A stretch of DNA of 64,000 nt from MGBC163016 sp910588905 (GCA_948616985.1 CAPGDO010000001.1:173987-237986), one strand, 5' to 3'; shown: positions 9,162 through 18,274, counted from the stretch's first letter. The notes: generated by a model from the letters alone, not told the origin. Program-made: numbers and translations.

Positions 9162-10142
9162 GTGGCGTTGGCAAGCGGGCCCTTCCGAGGGCATCCGGTG
9201 TTGCTAGCCCCTATGGCAGGGGTCACCGATGCCGCTTTCCGCACTCTGTGCCGGGAGCAGGGGGCTGATCTCACCTATACGGAGATGGTCTCCGCCAAAG
9301 GGCTCTCCTATGCCAATGACAAGACGCGCCATCTGGTGGACCTAGGCGAAGGGGAGACAGCAGTGGCCGTGCAGCTCTTCGGCCATGAGCCGGATACCCT
9401 TGCCTCCATGGCTGCTTGGGTAGAGCAGGAGCTGGGGGAGCGTCTGGTGCTCGTGGATATCAACATGGGCTGCCCGGCCCGCAAGATCGTCTCCAAGGGG
9501 GATGGAAGCGCTCTCATGAAGGATGTCTCGTTGGCTGCCTCCATCGTGTCAGCGGTGAAAGCAGCCGTGGACCATCCTGTCACTGCCAAGTTCCGTCGTG
9601 GCTGGTCTGAGGAGGCGGGAGAGAGCGCTCCGGCCTTCGCGTGTGCTCTGGAGGAGGCAGGGGCGGACGCTCTGTGCGTCCATGGGCGCTATTCCACCCA
9701 GATGTATCGAGGTCAGGCCAGTTGGGGTGCAGTGGCCCGGGTGAAGGAGGCCGTTTCCATCCCCGTCATCGGCAATGGTGATGTGCGAGGCGGCTCAGAT
9801 GCTCGGGCTCTGGTGGACGAGACCGGCTGCGATGGCGTCATGGTGGCCCGCGCTGCTGAGGGCAACCCGTGGATCTTCGCCGAGATGAAGGCAGCCCTTG
9901 AGGGCGCTCCTGTCCCCGCATCCCCAACGGCCCAAGAGCGCATGGATATGGCGAAGCGTCATGTCCGGATGCTCCATGAGCTCAAAGCCGGGCGGCTTGC
10001 CCCCATGCGCAAGCATGGTGCTTGGTATGTCTCCGGCCTCCCCGGCGCGTCCGTGGCCCGCGGGCGCTTGAACCAATGCACCACTGTCCAGGAGTTCTGT
10101 GCGGTATTCGATGCAGTAGCGGAGCGCAGCCATGCCGCATGA
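9162..10142 (+). CDS. dus: tRNA-dihydrouridine synthase
   Basis: A 326-residue FMN-dependent TIM-barrel enzyme that reduces uridines in the D-loop of tRNA. The FMN-barrel start LLAPMAGVTDAAFR, the catalytic-cysteine motif NMGCPARKI, and the phosphate-binding stretches VIGNGDVR and GVMVARAAEGNPW are all present. The protein is closest to the DusB group. It uses a GTG start three bases after the stop of the small membrane protein gene, and its last 11 bases overlap hemW, so the genes are translationally coupled. Confidence 0.93.
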   Translation: MALASGPFRGHPVLLAPMAGVTDAAFRTLCREQGADLTYTEMVSAKGLSYANDKTRHLVDLGEGETAVAVQLFGHEPDTLASMAAWVEQELGERLVLVDINMGCPARKIVSKGDGSALMKDVSLAASIVSAVKAAVDHPVTAKFRRGWSEEAGESAPAFACALEEAGADALCVHGRYSTQMYRGQASWGAVARVKEAVSIPVIGNGDVRGGSDARALVDETGCDGVMVARAAEGNPWIFAEMKAALEGAPVPASPTAQERMDMAKRHVRMLHELKAGRLAPMRKHGAWYVSGLPGASVARGRLNQCTTVQEFCAVFDAVAERSHAA

Positions 10143-11238
10143 TGCTTACCAGGGGCTCTACATCCACGTGCCCTTCTGCGCTTCCAAATGCCACTACTGC
10201 GATTTCGATTCCCTGCCCTATGAGCCCGATGACCCCTACCTTGGCGAATACGTCGAGGGGTTGATAGGGGATATCCGTCGGCTTTCCAAGGAAGGGGAGC
10301 TCTCCTCCATCCGGACCATCTATCTGGGTGGTGGCACCCCTACCCATCTGGGGGCGAAGCACCTCGGTTCGCTCATGTACGCTCTGAGCCTCTTCGTGGA
10401 TCTCTCCCGCGTGCAGGAATACACCGTGGAAGCCAATCCGGAGAGCCTGACGGAGCCTTTGGTGAAGGATATGTGGGCGCTGGGGGCGAACCGGCTGTCC
10501 CTGGGCGTGCAATCCTTCGATGATGATCTGCTCACGGCCATCGGGCGCATCCATTCCGCATCCGATGCGCTGCGTGCCTTGGAGGCGGCGCAGACGCGCT
10601 TCGATAACGTGAGCCTTGATCTCATGTGCGGCCTTCCCGGACAGACCGCGGAGGGTTCAGCCGCGGATGTGGCCCAGGCGGTGAGCCTGGGCGTTCCCCA
10701 TGTGAGCCTCTATCCGCTCTCCCTTGAGAAGGGCACCAAGCTCTACCGGCGTCGCCGCAAGTTGGACCTGCCCACGGAAGACGATCAGGCGGATATGATG
10801 GAGGAGGCTCATCGGCTGCTGGCGGAGGCGGGGCTTCGTCGCTACGAGGTGGCGAGCCATGCTCGCCCCGGCTTCGAGGCCAAGCACAATCAGAGCTATT
10901 GGAGGGGGGTGCCCTATCTGGGGCTCGGACGCTCAGCGGTCACCATGACCCAGAATGATGAGCGGCGCATGCGCGTGCGCGATGGTGAGGTGGAAGACGA
11001 TCTGGATGCTGTCCAGATGGCCGCGGAGGACGCCATGCTGGCCATGCGGATGACGGCAGGCCTTTCGAAGGAGCGGGCTGCTCAGATGGCTGAGCTGCTC
11101 CCGGAGCTGCCGGAGCGTCTTCTCCGTCTGGGATCCCTTGGTCTCCTCTTCCAGGATGAGGCGGGTTGGCATCCCACCGAGCGAGGATGGCTCTTGGGCA
11201 ATGAGCTTTTCGGCGAGCTTCTCTCTCTTGCACCTTGA
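10132..11238 (+). CDS. hemW: HemW-like radical SAM heme chaperone
   Basis: A 368-residue radical SAM protein of the HemN/HemW group. The N-terminal motif YIHVPFCASKCHYCDFDS gives the C-x3-C-x2-C cluster, followed by LGGGTPTHL, VEANPESL, LSLGVQSF and LDLMCGLPGQT. HemW proteins bind heme and deliver it to respiratory enzymes; they are often misannotated as coproporphyrinogen oxidase. The placement just upstream of hrcA-dnaJ is a common conserved neighbourhood. The gene overlaps dus by 11 bases and has a GGAG site before ATG 10132. Confidence 0.92.
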   Translation: MPHDAYQGLYIHVPFCASKCHYCDFDSLPYEPDDPYLGEYVEGLIGDIRRLSKEGELSSIRTIYLGGGTPTHLGAKHLGSLMYALSLFVDLSRVQEYTVEANPESLTEPLVKDMWALGANRLSLGVQSFDDDLLTAIGRIHSASDALRALEAAQTRFDNVSLDLMCGLPGQTAEGSAADVAQAVSLGVPHVSLYPLSLEKGTKLYRRRRKLDLPTEDDQADMMEEAHRLLAEAGLRRYEVASHARPGFEAKHNQSYWRGVPYLGLGRSAVTMTQNDERRMRVRDGEVEDDLDAVQMAAEDAMLAMRMTAGLSKERAAQMAELLPELPERLLRLGSLGLLFQDEAGWHPTERGWLLGNELFGELLSLAP

Positions 11239-11268
11239 TTGCTGGCACTCGAGCAGCTAGACTGCTAG
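11235..11268 (+). promoter_or_regulatory. CIRCE operator overlapping the hrcA promoter
   Basis: CTGGCACTC (11242-11250) and GACTGCTAG (11260-11268) are separated by exactly nine bases, matching the CIRCE pattern TTAGCACTC-N9-GAGTGCTAA at 7 of 9 and 7 of 9 positions. A promoter overlaps it: -35 TTGATT at 11235-11240, 17-base spacer, -10 TAGACT at 11258-11263. HrcA bound here would block polymerase, which is the classical autoregulation of hrcA-dnaJ. Confidence 0.85.
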
Positions 11269-11305
11269 AAAATGGATTCGGCATACAAGAAGGGTCACCG
11301 ATAAG

Positions 11306-12310
11306 ATGCTCTCGAACAGGCGCCAGCAGATCCTCTGCGCGTTGATAGAGGAGTACGTTGCCAATGCGTGCCCCGTTGGGTCGCGTACCATCGCTGAGCA
11401 CCACGATCTGGGCGTGAGCCCTGCTACCATCCGCAATGAGCTCTCTGCTCTGGAGGAGGCGGGCTACATCACCCAGCCCCATACCTCTGCCGGGCGCATT
11501 CCCACGGATGCGGGCTATCGGGAGTTCGTCGATGAGATCCTCACGGCAGCCGATGGCGATCCCTTGCTCCCGCAGCCCTCTCAGATCGAGGCCATCCGGG
11601 CCAGCGCTGAAGCCTTGGATGATCTGATCGAGCGCACCAACGCAGAGCTGGCGCGCTTCACCCAGTGCCTTTCGGTCATCATGGCTCCCAAGCAGGACGC
11701 TTCCCGCATCCGCCAGGTGTCCTTGGTGTCCCTCTCGGATCATGCGGCTCTCATCGTGCTGGTCACAGAAGACGGTCAGGTGGCCAATGAGCATGCCCTC
11801 TTCGCTGACCCCATCTCCTCTGAGGATCTCTCTCAGATGGGCGTCTTCTTGAACGAGGGCATCCAGGGTCTCTCGGCCGAAGAGCTGGCTGTCGAAGGGG
11901 CTTTGGAGCCCCTTATCAAAGGTCCGGCGGCCAAGACCATCACCCGGGCGCTCAGGGCGGCAGCCGCGCGCCTCACCCGCACCCGGGCCACCCGCTCTGG
12001 CATGAGCACCCTTCTGCGCAAGCCGGAGTTCCACGAATCCGAAGCGCTGCTGCCGGTGATGGAGATCTTGGAGGATGACAGGGTGCTCTTCAAGGCGTTG
12101 GGGGAGAACGGTATCTGCGAAGGGGATATCTGCATCCGGATCGGACGCGAGAACGCCTCGGAGCGCCTTTTCGGCGTATCGGTCATCGCTGGGGTCTATG
12201 GCCGCGGGGATGCCCAGGGGATCGTGGCCGTCATCGGGCCAACGCGCATGGATTACTCAAGGACCATCGGTGCTGTTCGGGCAGCTCAGGATGTCCTGAA
12301 AGACGAATGA
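11306..12310 (+). CDS. hrcA: Heat-inducible transcription repressor HrcA
   Basis: A 334-residue repressor with an N-terminal winged helix (LSNRRQQILCALIEEYV through GVSPATIRNELSALEEAGYITQPHTSAGRIPTD), a central GAF-like region and a conserved C-terminal GPTRMDY motif. HrcA binds CIRCE elements and is released or inactivated on heat stress through competition for chaperones. A CIRCE copy overlaps this gene's own promoter. dnaJ follows 11 bases later, so the two form one heat-shock operon; no grpE or dnaK is in the window. Confidence 0.96.
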   Translation: MLSNRRQQILCALIEEYVANACPVGSRTIAEHHDLGVSPATIRNELSALEEAGYITQPHTSAGRIPTDAGYREFVDEILTAADGDPLLPQPSQIEAIRASAEALDDLIERTNAELARFTQCLSVIMAPKQDASRIRQVSLVSLSDHAALIVLVTEDGQVANEHALFADPISSEDLSQMGVFLNEGIQGLSAEELAVEGALEPLIKGPAAKTITRALRAAAARLTRTRATRSGMSTLLRKPEFHESEALLPVMEILEDDRVLFKALGENGICEGDICIRIGRENASERLFGVSVIAGVYGRGDAQGIVAVIGPTRMDYSRTIGAVRAAQDVLKDE

Positions 12311-12321
12311 GGGGATAGAAG

Positions 12322-13455
12322 ATGCCAGCAACCGCACAGAAGGACCTCTATGAGATACTCGGCGTCAGCAGGGATGCCTCAGAGGCTGAGATCAAGAAGG
12401 CGTTCCGCCATCGGGCCCGGGAGCTTCATCCGGATGTGAACAAGTCCGCCAATGCGGAAGAGGAGTTCAAGGAGCTCAACGAGGCCTATGACGTGCTCTC
12501 GGATGCCCATAAGCGAGCTCAGTATGATCGCTTCGGCACCATCCCCGGTGCCGCGGGATCAGGTCCGGGCTATGTTGATTTCGAAGACATCTTCGGTGGC
12601 TTCGGAGGCATGGGGGATATCTTCTCTACGTTCTTCGGGGGTGCCGCCCGCTCCCAGCAGGTGCGCCGCGAGGGCCGGGACATGGGGCTCGGCATCACGG
12701 TGACCTTGGAAGACGCGGCCCGGGGCACCTCCAAGGAGATCATCTATGACCGCCTGGCCACCTGTGCTGATTGTGAAGGCTCAGGCATGGGTGACGGTGG
12801 TACCGAGAAGGCCTGTGAGAGGTGCGGAGGGTCTGGGCGCGTGACCGTGGTGCAGCGCACCATGTTCGGCGACATGCAATCAAGCACCACCTGCTCAGAG
12901 TGCGAAGGCACGGGGAAGGTCATAGAGGGGGCCTGCGAGGAGTGTCAGGGCCAAGGCCGGGTGCCTGATAGGCAGAAGGTCTCTGTGGATATCCCCGCCG
13001 GGATCAGGGACGGTCAGCAGATGCGCGTTCCCGATCTGGGCGAAGCGGGCATGCGGGGGGCTTCATCTGGGGACCTCATCGTCACCATCCGCATCCAGCC
13101 CGATGACTATTTCCAGCGAGACGGGGATGATCTCCATGTGGCGGTCACTGTCTCCATGATCCAAGCAGCCCTGGGCGCCCGCATCACGGTGGATGGCATC
13201 ATGGAAGGTGAAGAGGTGGAGGTCAAGGTGCCCGAAGGCACCCAATCCGGCGATGTCCTCAAGGTGAAGGGCCGTGGCATGCCGCGGCTTCGCAGCTCTG
13301 CTCGTGGGAATCTCTACGTGCATGTGAGCGTCAAGATCCCGAAGAAGCTCAATAAGAAGGAGCGGGGGCTGTTGGAGAAGCTGGCCCTGGAGATGGGGGA
13401 GGAGACCCAGGGAGAGCGCTCGCCCTTGGAGAAGCTCAAGGACTTCTTCGGCTAG
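12322..13455 (+). CDS. dnaJ: Chaperone protein DnaJ
   Basis: A 377-residue type I J-protein that stimulates the DnaK ATPase and delivers unfolded substrates. It has a J domain with the HPD motif (RELHPDVNK), a glycine/phenylalanine-rich linker (FGGFGGMGDIF), and a central zinc domain with four CxxCxGxG repeats (CADCEGSG, CERCGGSG, CSECEGTG, CEECQGQG). Two C-terminal beta domains and a dimerisation tail follow. A GAGGGG site precedes the ATG. It is co-transcribed with hrcA, so it should be under CIRCE control. Confidence 0.97.
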   Translation: MPATAQKDLYEILGVSRDASEAEIKKAFRHRARELHPDVNKSANAEEEFKELNEAYDVLSDAHKRAQYDRFGTIPGAAGSGPGYVDFEDIFGGFGGMGDIFSTFFGGAARSQQVRREGRDMGLGITVTLEDAARGTSKEIIYDRLATCADCEGSGMGDGGTEKACERCGGSGRVTVVQRTMFGDMQSSTTCSECEGTGKVIEGACEECQGQGRVPDRQKVSVDIPAGIRDGQQMRVPDLGEAGMRGASSGDLIVTIRIQPDDYFQRDGDDLHVAVTVSMIQAALGARITVDGIMEGEEVEVKVPEGTQSGDVLKVKGRGMPRLRSSARGNLYVHVSVKIPKKLNKKERGLLEKLALEMGEETQGERSPLEKLKDFFG

Positions 13456-13472
13456 AGGCCCCAAGAGCGATC

Positions 13473-14252
13473 ATGTCCCTTCATCAGCTGTTCTTGGAAG
13501 AGCAGGTCTTAGCCCAGGAGACGGATGCCGTCTTCCCCTTGCGCTTGACCCCTGAGGATGCCAAGCACGTTCGCGTGCTGCGCCTTGCTCCCGGTGAGCA
13601 TATCGCCGTGGTCGATGGCGCCGGGGATTACTTCGAATGCCAGGTCGAAGATACTGCCGATGGTCTGACCGTGCGCATCTGTCGTAGGGAGGATGTGCCT
13701 GCGCGTCCGCAGGTCCTGCTCGTCCAAGGCCTTGCCAAGGGCGACAAGATGGATGCGGTGATACGCCAAGGCACGGAATTGGGGGTAGCCGCTTTCATGC
13801 CGCTTGCCTGCGAGCGGTCCGTGGTCAAGCTGGATGGCGCCAAGGAGGAGAAGCGCGCCCGCCGCTGGCAAGCCATCGCCAAGAGCGCTGCCATGCAATC
13901 CGGCCAACCGGCTATCCCGGAGATATCCCCCCTCCGCACGGTGGAGGAAGCCTGCGCATTGCTGGCAGAGGCTACGGCGGTAGCCATCTGCTGGGAGGAG
14001 GCGCCGCTGGATGTGCGCATGGGAGATGCCATCCGAAAGGGGAGGGAAGCGTGCGGAGCGGCCCACCCCTCTGATGTGCGCCTGGCGGTGGTCGTGGGGC
14101 CAGAAGGCGGCCTTGCCTCTTCTGAGGTGGATCAGCTCCTTACCTGCAATCCTCGGGCCTCTGTGGTGTCGTTGGGCTCATCCATCCTGCGCACGGAGAC
14201 GGCGGGAGTGGTGGCAGCGGCCCTTGCCCTCTACGAGCTCGGGTGCTTGTAG
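13473..14252 (+). CDS. rsmE: 16S rRNA m3U1498 methyltransferase RsmE
   Basis: A 259-residue SPOUT-fold methyltransferase that methylates N3 of U1498 in 16S rRNA. The N-terminal PUA-like part (HVRVLRLAPGEHIAVVDGAG) is followed by LLVQGLAKGDKMDAVIRQGTE-type sequence, and the knot is marked by VVGPEGGLASSE and SLGSSILRTETAG. dnaJ-prmA/rsmE-mtaB is a widespread gene neighbourhood; prmA is missing here. The gene ends one base before the mtaB start. Confidence 0.95.
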   Translation: MSLHQLFLEEQVLAQETDAVFPLRLTPEDAKHVRVLRLAPGEHIAVVDGAGDYFECQVEDTADGLTVRICRREDVPARPQVLLVQGLAKGDKMDAVIRQGTELGVAAFMPLACERSVVKLDGAKEEKRARRWQAIAKSAAMQSGQPAIPEISPLRTVEEACALLAEATAVAICWEEAPLDVRMGDAIRKGREACGAAHPSDVRLAVVVGPEGGLASSEVDQLLTCNPRASVVSLGSSILRTETAGVVAAALALYELGCL

Positions 14253-15470
14253 ATGCCTCGAACCTTTAAGGTGGTCAACCTGGGTTGCAAGGTGAATCGG
14301 GTGGAATCCGATCGCTTCGAGGCGGCCTTGCGCGCTCGCGGCTTCCAAGAGCGCACGGAGCAAGGGGCCCAGGTGGTCGTGGTGAACACCTGCACGGTCA
14401 CCGGCGAGGCCGAGAAGAAGACCCGCAAGGCCGTTCGCCGGGCTCTCCGCCAGAACCCTCGCGCCACCGTCTATGTGACCGGCTGCGCTGCTGCGTTGGA
14501 TGCGGCCACCTATCAGGCCATGGACGAGCGCGTGCGCGTCCTCGCGAAGCCTGATCTCTTGGAAGAGCTCCAGCATGCGGCGGAGGAGCAGCCTGGTCCT
14601 TCGGCCATCCCTTCCGCAGACCGGGTGCGGGTGGGGGTCAAGGTGCAGGATGGTTGCGATAATGCCTGCACCTACTGCATCGTCCATGTGGCGCGGGGGG
14701 CTGCCCGAAGCGTTGCCGCCGATGAGGTCATCGCCCGATGCCGCTCTCTGGTGGAGGAGGGGGTGCCCGAAGTGGTGCTCACGGGCATCAATCTGGGGGC
14801 CTATGAGCACGCAGGCAGGAGGCTTCCCGATCTCCTCGAGCGCTTGCTGGAAGAGGTGCCCTGGGGCTCCTCTTCCCGGATGCGCCTCTCCAGCCTGGAA
14901 CCTCAGGATGTCACCGAAGAGCTGGCCGGGGTGATAGCCCGCTCACGCGGCCTCATCTGCCGCCACCTCCATCTGCCGTTGCAGTCGGGCAGCTCCCGGG
15001 TGCTCCATCAGATGGGGCGCCGCTACAGCAGAGAGGGATTCGTTGCCACCGTTGCGCTCCTGAGAGGGCTCTTGCCTTCCTTGAGCCTGACCACGGATGT
15101 CATCGTAGGGTTCCCGGGGGAGACGGAAGAGGACTTCCAGGCCACCTTGAGCCTCTGCGAGGAGGCTGCCTTCTCCAAGATCCATGTGTTCCCGTACTCC
15201 CTGCGAGCGGGAACCCCAGCAGCTGAGCGCTCTGACCAGATCCCCTTCGCTGTCAAGCAGGAGCGCGCTCGCGTCTTGCGGGCGCTCTCAGATGAGCTTC
15301 GCCACCTTGACCTCGTCGGTCGCCTCGGCAGCTGGGAGAGGGTGGTAGTCGAGCGGGAAGGCGGGGGGCGCACGGAGAGCTACCATGAGGTGCCGGTCTC
15401 ACCTGAGCTTGCGGTGGGTGCGCTCCTGGAGGTGGAGATGGTCCCGGGGATGCTAGAATGTCACCTATGA
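14253..15470 (+). CDS. mtaB: tRNA t6A37 methylthiotransferase MtaB
   Basis: A 405-residue radical SAM methylthiotransferase that converts t6A to ms2t6A at position 37 of tRNAs reading ANN codons. The UPF0004 domain carries the cysteines in LGCKVNRVES, NTCTVTG and TGCAA, which hold the second 4Fe-4S cluster. The radical SAM motif is DGCDNACTYC. A TRAM-like domain ends the protein. Its start immediately follows the rsmE stop. It is one of three methylthiotransferases in this window, with RimO and MiaB. Confidence 0.93.
   Translation: MPRTFKVVNLGCKVNRVESDRFEAALRARGFQERTEQGAQVVVVNTCTVTGEAEKKTRKAVRRALRQNPRATVYVTGCAAALDAATYQAMDERVRVLAKPDLLEELQHAAEEQPGPSAIPSADRVRVGVKVQDGCDNACTYCIVHVARGAARSVAADEVIARCRSLVEEGVPEVVLTGINLGAYEHAGRRLPDLLERLLEEVPWGSSSRMRLSSLEPQDVTEELAGVIARSRGLICRHLHLPLQSGSSRVLHQMGRRYSREGFVATVALLRGLLPSLSLTTDVIVGFPGETEEDFQATLSLCEEAAFSKIHVFPYSLRAGTPAAERSDQIPFAVKQERARVLRALSDELRHLDLVGRLGSWERVVVEREGGGRTESYHEVPVSPELAVGALLEVEMVPGMLECHL
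15451..15459 (+). promoter_or_regulatory. Extended -10 element ahead of phoH
   Basis: TGCTAGAAT at 15451-15459 is an extended -10 motif inside the end of mtaB. ATG 15467 lies seven bases downstream, at the expected start point of transcription. This suggests an internal promoter giving a leaderless phoH mRNA. No -35 is obvious. Confidence 0.4.
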
Positions 15471-16423
15471 CAGAGATGCTCATCACCAAGCTGACCATTC
15501 CGCCTGATGTCCCCATGGTCTCTATCACGGGTATCGCCGATGAGCTCTTGCGCCTGATCCAGGATTCCTTCTCGGCGAAGGTATCCCTCCAGGGCTCTGA
15601 GATATCCATCACCGGCAGCGAGGCGGACCGGGAGGCCCTCGTTACGCTCTTCTCGGAGATGGTCGCCGCCATCCAGTCGGGTCAGACCCTGGACAGTGCG
15701 GCTGTGCGCAACCTCATGGGCCTCACGCGCAGCGCCCACCTGAGCCCCAGCTTGTTGCGCCAGGATGTGATCTTGGCCCATAAGGGCCGGGTCATCCGGC
15801 CGAAGACCGAGGGGCAGAAGCGCTATGTGGATGCCGTGAGGGATCACGACATCACCTTCGCGGTGGGCTGCGCGGGCACCGGCAAGACCTATCTGGCCAT
15901 GGCGTTGGCTGTGGCGGCCTTGGAGCGCAAGGAGGTGGACCGCCTCATCTTCTCTCGTCCCATCGTGGAAGCGGGGGAGAACCTGGGCTTCTTGCCAGGC
16001 ACCCTCACGGAGAAGGTGGACCCCTACATCCGTCCCCTCTACGATGCCCTCTTCGCCATGATGGATGCCGATCGCGCGGGCGGCCTCATCGAGCGGGGTA
16101 TCATAGAGATAGCCCCTCTGGCATTCATGCGCGGTCGCACGTTGAGCAGCAGCTTCATCATCTTGGATGAGGCCCAGAATGCTACGCGGGAGCAGATGAA
16201 GATGTTCCTCACGCGCTTGGGATCGGGTTCCAAGATGGTCATCACCGGCGATATGAGCCAGAGCGATCTGAGCGGCGGGGCATCCGGGCTCCGTCAAGCC
16301 CTTGATGTGCTCCAGGGGATCGAGGAGATAGCGCTCTGCCGTCTGGACGGCAAGGACGTGGTCCGCAATTCCCTGGTATCCCAGATCATCGCCGCCTATG
16401 AGGCGCACGCTTCGAAGGAGTGA
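15467..16423 (+). CDS. phoH: PhoH-family ATPase
   Basis: A protein of about 318 residues with the PhoH core. Walker A is GCAGTGKTYLAMA, followed by FSRPIVEAGENLGFLPG, Walker B FIILDEAQNAT and the GDMSQSDL motif. PhoH ATPases are RNA-related P-loop proteins, often paired with YbeY. ATG 15467 forms an ATGA overlap with the mtaB stop and is preferred over ATG 15458. ybeY follows three bases after the stop. The exact biochemical role of PhoH is not settled. Confidence 0.92.
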   Translation: MTEMLITKLTIPPDVPMVSITGIADELLRLIQDSFSAKVSLQGSEISITGSEADREALVTLFSEMVAAIQSGQTLDSAAVRNLMGLTRSAHLSPSLLRQDVILAHKGRVIRPKTEGQKRYVDAVRDHDITFAVGCAGTGKTYLAMALAVAALERKEVDRLIFSRPIVEAGENLGFLPGTLTEKVDPYIRPLYDALFAMMDADRAGGLIERGIIEIAPLAFMRGRTLSSSFIILDEAQNATREQMKMFLTRLGSGSKMVITGDMSQSDLSGGASGLRQALDVLQGIEEIALCRLDGKDVVRNSLVSQIIAAYEAHASKE

Positions 16424-16425
16424 GC

Positions 16426-16890
16426 ATGGAAGCGCTCATCACCGTAGACCATGGCGAAGGCCTCATAGACGCATCTCGGGTAGAGCGGCTCATCGCCTTC
16501 GCTGCAGACCAGCTTGAGCTCCCCGATCCCTCTGAGGTATCCGTCACCTTCGTGACAGATGAGGAGATGGCGCGCCTGAATGAGGGATTCCGCGGCAAGC
16601 AGGGGCCAACGGATGTCCTCTCCTTCGAATGCGACAACCTCGATGATGGCTTCCCCCAGGAGGAAGAGGGTTTCGAAGCGGGGGATATCATCATCGCTCC
16701 CGATGTGGCAGCCGCGCAGGCATCAGAGCTCGGGCACGCTCTGGCCCAGGAGATAGACACCCTCCTCGTCCATGGCCTCCTCCATCTGATAGGCTATGAC
16801 CACATTGAAGAAGAGGAAGCCCAGGTGATGGAGGGGCTCCAAGAGGATATCCTCGCCTCCTGGAGGCAGGGGATCGAAGGTGGCCGGTGA
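16426..16890 (+). CDS. ybeY: Endoribonuclease YbeY
   Basis: A 154-residue zinc-dependent protein required for 16S rRNA 3'-end maturation and ribosome quality control. The metal site is the H-x3-H-x5-H motif HGLLHLIGYDH, preceded by the conserved NEGFRGKQGPTDVLSF region. The start is decided by AAGGAG at 16415-16420, five bases before ATG 16426; GTG 16420 would overlap that site. It lies between phoH and dgkA as in many Gram-positive genomes and overlaps dgkA by four bases. Confidence 0.95.
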   Translation: MEALITVDHGEGLIDASRVERLIAFAADQLELPDPSEVSVTFVTDEEMARLNEGFRGKQGPTDVLSFECDNLDDGFPQEEEGFEAGDIIIAPDVAAAQASELGHALAQEIDTLLVHGLLHLIGYDHIEEEEAQVMEGLQEDILASWRQGIEGGR

Positions 16891-17315
16891 CAGTACACCA
16901 GGATGACAACCAGCAGAAGCGCTACGTTCGCCATGTGGGGGACGCGAGCCGGTTCACCCTGGGCCATGCCTTCTCCTGTGCCCAAGACGGCCTGCGCTAC
17001 GGGCTCATCACCCAGCGTAACTTCAAGATCCATGCCCTCTTCGCCATCCTGGCCATCGTCCTGAGCGTAGTCCTGGGGATCAGCACTGCGGAATGGTGCG
17101 CCATCGTCCTGTGCATCATAGGCGTCTTCGCCCTGGAGCTGGCCAATACTGCGGTGGAATCCGCCATAGACCTCATCTCTCCGGAATGGAGCGAATTGGC
17201 GAAGCGGGCCAAGGATTGTGCGGCGGCTTCGGTCTATGTGGCAGCCCTCGGCTCAGTGGTCATCGCCTGCATCGTCTTCGTGCCGAAGCTGCTGGCTCTC
17301 TGGGGAGTGGGGTGA
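16887..17315 (+). CDS. dgkA: Diacylglycerol/undecaprenol kinase DgkA family
   Basis: A 142-residue integral membrane kinase with three predicted helices (IHALFAILAIVLSVVLGI; CAIVLCIIGVFALELANTAVE; VYVAALGSVVIACIVFV). The DgkA signature ELANTAVESAIDLISPE holds the catalytic glutamates. In Gram-positive bacteria this family mostly phosphorylates undecaprenol, feeding the lipid carrier for peptidoglycan. It starts with GTG in a GTGA overlap with ybeY and ends in a GTGA overlap with era. Confidence 0.92.
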   Translation: MTVHQDDNQQKRYVRHVGDASRFTLGHAFSCAQDGLRYGLITQRNFKIHALFAILAIVLSVVLGISTAEWCAIVLCIIGVFALELANTAVESAIDLISPEWSELAKRAKDCAAASVYVAALGSVVIACIVFVPKLLALWGVG

Positions 17316-18274
17316 GCCTTCTCGTGGACCTGGATGCATTCTTCGCAGAGAACCCCCTGTCTGACGGCGAAGGGACCTTGAGCGCCCCGCCGGGGTTCCG
17401 TTCTGGTTTCATCGCCCTCTGCGGGCGGCCGAATGCAGGCAAATCCACGCTCATGAATGCCCTAGTGGGCCAGAAGGTGGCTATCACCTCCGCCACGCCC
17501 CAGACCACCCGCAACCGCATCCGGGGCATCCTCACGCTACCGGCATCCCAGATGGTCTTCGTTGACACCCCGGGCCTCCATAAGCCCCACGACCTTCTGG
17601 GGGAGCAGTTGAATGCCCAGGCCGCTTCGGCTTTGGATGATGTGGATATCGTGGCCATGGTGGTGGATTCCACCAAGCCCGTAGGAGCGGGAGACGAATG
17701 GGTGGCTGCTTCTGTAGCGGCCAGCCCGGCAGCGAAGATGCTCGTGCTCTCCAAATCCGACATCGCCTCTTCCGATCAGACGGCCCAGCAGTTCGAGCGG
17801 GCTCGGGATCTGGCTCCTTGGGACGCTGTGGTATCCCTCTCGGCGGTCTCCGGCTACAATACGGGCGCCTTCTTGGATGAGGTCTTGCAGCTCCTGCCTG
17901 AAGGCCCTCTATGGTTCCCCGAAGACGCGGTCTCGGATGTGGCCTTGGAGACCATGATCGCTGAGGTGGTGCGCGAGAAGGTCCTGCGCCATTTCCGTGA
18001 GGAAGTGCCCCATTCGGTGGGGGTCAAGGTGGATGAGCTGGAAGACGGCCGCAGCCTTCTGCGGGCCGAGGCCTCCATCTTCGTCGAGCGGGACAGCCAG
18101 AAGGCCATGCTCATCGGCGCGAAGGGCGCTCAGGTCAAGCAGATAGGGACCCGATCCCGGGCTGATCTGGAGCAGATGTTCCACAAGCGGGTCTATTTGG
18201 GCCTAAAGGTGAAGGTCAAGAAGAACTGGCGCAAGGATGAGCATGAGATCAGGCGCCTCGGATACATGGAGTGA
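17312..18274 (+). CDS. era: GTPase Era
   Basis: A 320-residue GTPase that binds the 3' end of 16S rRNA during 30S assembly. G1 is GRPNAGKSTL, G3 DTPGLHKP and G4 LSKSD. The C-terminal KH domain contains VKVKKNWRKDEHEIRRLGY. The start is GTG 17312, which overlaps the dgkA stop (GTGA) and has GGGGAG upstream. This gives an N-terminal extension of about 30 residues before the G domain. An upstream ATG/GTG further left would lie deep inside dgkA and is rejected. phoH-ybeY-dgkA-era-recO is a conserved ribosome and repair neighbourhood. Confidence 0.95.
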   Translation: MSLLVDLDAFFAENPLSDGEGTLSAPPGFRSGFIALCGRPNAGKSTLMNALVGQKVAITSATPQTTRNRIRGILTLPASQMVFVDTPGLHKPHDLLGEQLNAQAASALDDVDIVAMVVDSTKPVGAGDEWVAASVAASPAAKMLVLSKSDIASSDQTAQQFERARDLAPWDAVVSLSAVSGYNTGAFLDEVLQLLPEGPLWFPEDAVSDVALETMIAEVVREKVLRHFREEVPHSVGVKVDELEDGRSLLRAEASIFVERDSQKAMLIGAKGAQVKQIGTRSRADLEQMFHKRVYLGLKVKVKKNWRKDEHEIRRLGYME

